In this document: piece by piece, positions 42,125 to 43,555 of the stretch | How positions within the stretch are numbered: position 1 is the stretch's first letter | How the letters are laid out: each line of letters opens with the position of its first letter | NCBI RefSeq assembly: GCF_000373805.1 | Contig: NZ_KB892448.1 | Coordinates: forward strand, 1-43,555 | DNA length: 43,555 bases | Direction: 5' to 3' | Source: Corynebacterium pilosum DSM 20521 = CIP 103422 | GTDB taxonomy: Bacteria > Actinomycetota > Actinomycetes > Mycobacteriales > Mycobacteriaceae | The notes under the pieces: model-generated | Told to the model about the DNA's origin: nothing | The model's database searches: none | What the model saw: only the letters and a program-made list of their open reading frames with translations | Made by a program: the position numbers and the translations under genes

Positions 42125-42888
42125 TGACCACCCCGATGATCAAAGCCGACCAGGTCTGGAAATCCTTCGGCAACCTGGACGTGCTGAAAGGCATCGACCT
42201 TGAAGTGCCCACCGGCAACGTCACCTGCCTCGTCGGCCCGTCCGGCTCCGGCAAATCCACCCTGCTGCGCTGCGTGAACCACCTCGAGAAGGTTACGGCC
42301 GGCCGCCTGTATGTGGACGGCGAACTGATCGGCTACCGCGAGAAAGACGGCGTCCTGCACGAAATCAGCGCCAAGGATGCCGCGAAGCAGCGCGCGGACA
42401 TCGGCATGGTGTTCCAGTCCTTCAACCTCTTCTCCCACCGCACCGCGCTGGAAAATATCATCGAGGCCCCAGTCCAGGTTAAGGGCCAGTCCGTCGAGTC
42501 CGCGAAGAAGCGCGCGATGGAACTGCTCGACATGGTCGGCCTCGCGTCCAAGGCCGAGGCTTATCCGGCGCAGCTTTCCGGCGGCCAGCAGCAGCGCGTC
42601 GCGATCGCCCGCGCTGTCGCGATGGATCCGAAGCTGATGCTTTTCGACGAGCCCACCTCCGCTCTCGACCCCGAGCTGGTCGGCGAGGTCCTGCGTGTCA
42701 TGCGCAAGCTTGCCGACGATGGCATGACCATGCTGGTTGTCACCCATGAGATGGCTTTCGCCCGCGAGGTCGCCGATAACGTCGCTTTCATGGACGGCGG
42801 TGTCATCGTCGAGTACGGAACCCCCGAAGAAGTGCTGGACAACCCGCGCGAGGAACGCACCAAGGAGTTCCTCTCGAGCATCTTCTAA
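42124..42888 (+). CDS. Polar amino acid ABC transporter ATPase (GlnQ type)
   Basis: A 254-residue ATP-binding subunit with Walker [10 protein letters not shown] (38-46), Q-loop VFQSFNLF (about 95-102), signature [14 protein letters not shown] (about 155-168), Walker [15 protein letters not shown] (about 174-187) and the switch histidine in VVTHEM. The ATG overlaps the permease stop by one base (TAATG), so translation is coupled. The operon ends at 42888; the following hairpin ATGCGG/CCGCAT (42907-42925) is weak as a terminator. Confidence 0.95.
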   Translation: MTTPMIKADQVWKSFGNLDVLKGIDLEVPTGNVTCLVGPSGSGKSTLLRCVNHLEKVTAGRLYVDGELIGYREKDGVLHEISAKDAAKQRADIGMVFQSFNLFSHRTALENIIEAPVQVKGQSVESAKKRAMELLDMVGLASKAEAYPAQLSGGQQQRVAIARAVAMDPKLMLFDEPTSALDPELVGEVLRVMRKLADDGMTMLVVTHEMAFAREVADNVAFMDGGVIVEYGTPEEVLDNPREERTKEFLSSIF

Positions 42889-42952
42889 ACCCTTTCACGT
42901 TAATGGATGCGGCGCGGGTCCGCATTCGAAGGTTTGCCCAGGGGTATTTTTC

Positions 42953-42978
42953 TGTGGATAACTATGTTGTTTTCCACA
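42953..42978. repeat. Two inverted DnaA-box-like sequences
   Basis: TGTGGATAA (42953-42961) is an exact complement of the DnaA box TTATCCACA; TTTTCCACA (42970-42978) matches the looser consensus TTWTNCACA. They face each other across an eight-base AT-rich gap and also form a CTGTGGA/TCCACAG hairpin arm. Confidence 0.5.
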
Positions 42979-43028
42979 GGTTTCGGACATGTGACGGCTA
43001 CCCCCGCGCTTGGGTTGTGTGGGTGTTT

Positions 43029-43034
43029 TAGTGT
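43029..43034 (+). promoter_or_regulatory. -10 element of the HNH-like gene (probable leaderless)
   Basis: TAGTGT ends seven bases before ATG 43042. Confidence 0.4.
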
Positions 43035-43041
43035 CAGGTTC

Positions 43042-43555
43042 ATGACCATTAACGACATACTCCGGGACGCAGGCACCAGCGCCATGACTTTGCTGGCCGA
43101 CCTGCAACCGCGCCACGACCTCATCCGGGCCGGCGCGGAACCCAAAGCTGTCGACAAAACCCACACACTCTATGCGGTGTATTACGGGCCGTGCGCCTCA
43201 AAGCGCAAGCAGCGCGATGCCCGCGAGCATGCCACCACCAACCAGTTAGGCTTCGAGCGCCTGCATGCTATCGAAAGGGTCGTCGCCAGGCTTCACGACG
43301 ACACCAAAGCCTGGGCACTACGCCGCGACTTAACACGCTATGGCGGCACCCACTACGGCTTTGCTGCCTATGCGCGTGAAAAACTCGAGCACTATAACTG
43401 CGACGCCGAAGAAGAAACACCCAAACCAAGCTTCAAAGTCACCTCGCACCCACCCACCGGGGATGCCTCAATGAACCTGCGTGGCGATGCCGCCACGATC
43501 CGCGAGTTCGAACACCAGATCCGCGAACGCGCCACCACCGATGAAACCACCACCG
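43042..43555 (+). CDS. DUF222/HNH-endonuclease-like protein, N-terminal part (cut by window edge)
   Basis: An open frame from ATG 43042 to the window end (171 codons visible, no stop). It starts MTINDILRDAGTSAMTLLAD. The visible part is charged and helical, with segments such as GFERLHAIERVVARLHDD and a later LRGDAATIREFEHQI. This is typical of corynebacterial DUF222 proteins, which carry an HNH nuclease motif near the C-terminus (outside this window). These are multi-copy genes related to the 13E12 repeat family in mycobacteria. The family call is by resemblance, since the HNH motif is not in view. The AT-rich 150-bp gap upstream holds the DnaA-box-like pair. Confidence 0.6.
   Translation, partial: MTINDILRDAGTSAMTLLADLQPRHDLIRAGAEPKAVDKTHTLYAVYYGPCASKRKQRDAREHATTNQLGFERLHAIERVVARLHDDTKAWALRRDLTRYGGTHYGFAAYAREKLEHYNCDAEEETPKPSFKVTSHPPTGDASMNLRGDAATIREFEHQIRERATTDETTT

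Overview
The window looks like a chromosomal segment of a Corynebacterium species. The reasons are the unbroken argC-J-B-D-F-R-G-H cluster next to pheS-pheT, the infC-rpmI-rplT and coaE-uvrB-rpsA-polA neighbourhoods, a moderately GC-rich sequence, many -10-like hexamers (TANNNT) placed 6-8 nt before start codons (leaderless transcription, common in this group), and a partial DUF222/HNH-type gene at the right edge. No insertion sequence, prophage or CRISPR array is visible. Almost everything is core housekeeping, with accessory or poorly described genes between.

Left part (1-14090, mostly minus strand). The edge holds the promoter and leader of an rRNA operon reading out of the window. Then come tyrS, a Trm112-like small protein and an envelope operon of three genes: a membrane-anchored solute-binding-like protein, a solute-binding/VWA lipoprotein and an XpaC-like membrane protein. 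The complete arginine biosynthesis cluster follows (argH, argG, argR, argF, argD, argB, argJ, argC in increasing coordinates, transcribed argC to argH). A leaderless promoter and an ARG-box-like element lie in front of argC.

Middle (14085-31995). pheT/pheS, a TrmH/SpoU RNA methyltransferase, and rplT-rpmI-infC (infC starts with AUC and has a long leader with a terminator-like hairpin). Next are an anchored proline/glutamate-rich protein, uvrA with a LexA-like half-conserved box, a metallo-beta-lactamase-fold hydrolase, a DoxX-like protein with an 11-residue repeat and a basic tail, the RNA polymerase recycling motor HelD, two universal stress proteins, uvrB and coaE.

Right part (32036-43555). 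A small unknown membrane protein, rpsA, a SAM methyltransferase, an AlkZ-like (HTH_42) protein overlapping polA, polA, and a short-armed tRNA with a CAA anticodon. After that come a DUF368 (PopT-type polyprenyl phosphate translocase) protein, a small secreted/anchored protein, a three-gene polar amino acid ABC transporter, and the start of a DUF222/HNH-like gene preceded by two inverted DnaA-box-like sequences.

The two strongest unexplained signals are: (1) the 12-mer GCTTATCGACGA, found nine times exactly (plus about seven single-mismatch copies) in both strands, several reading frames and at least one noncoding site; and (2) the class-I-shaped tRNA with a leucine CAA anticodon. All coordinates and motif matches were read by eye; no database search was possible.
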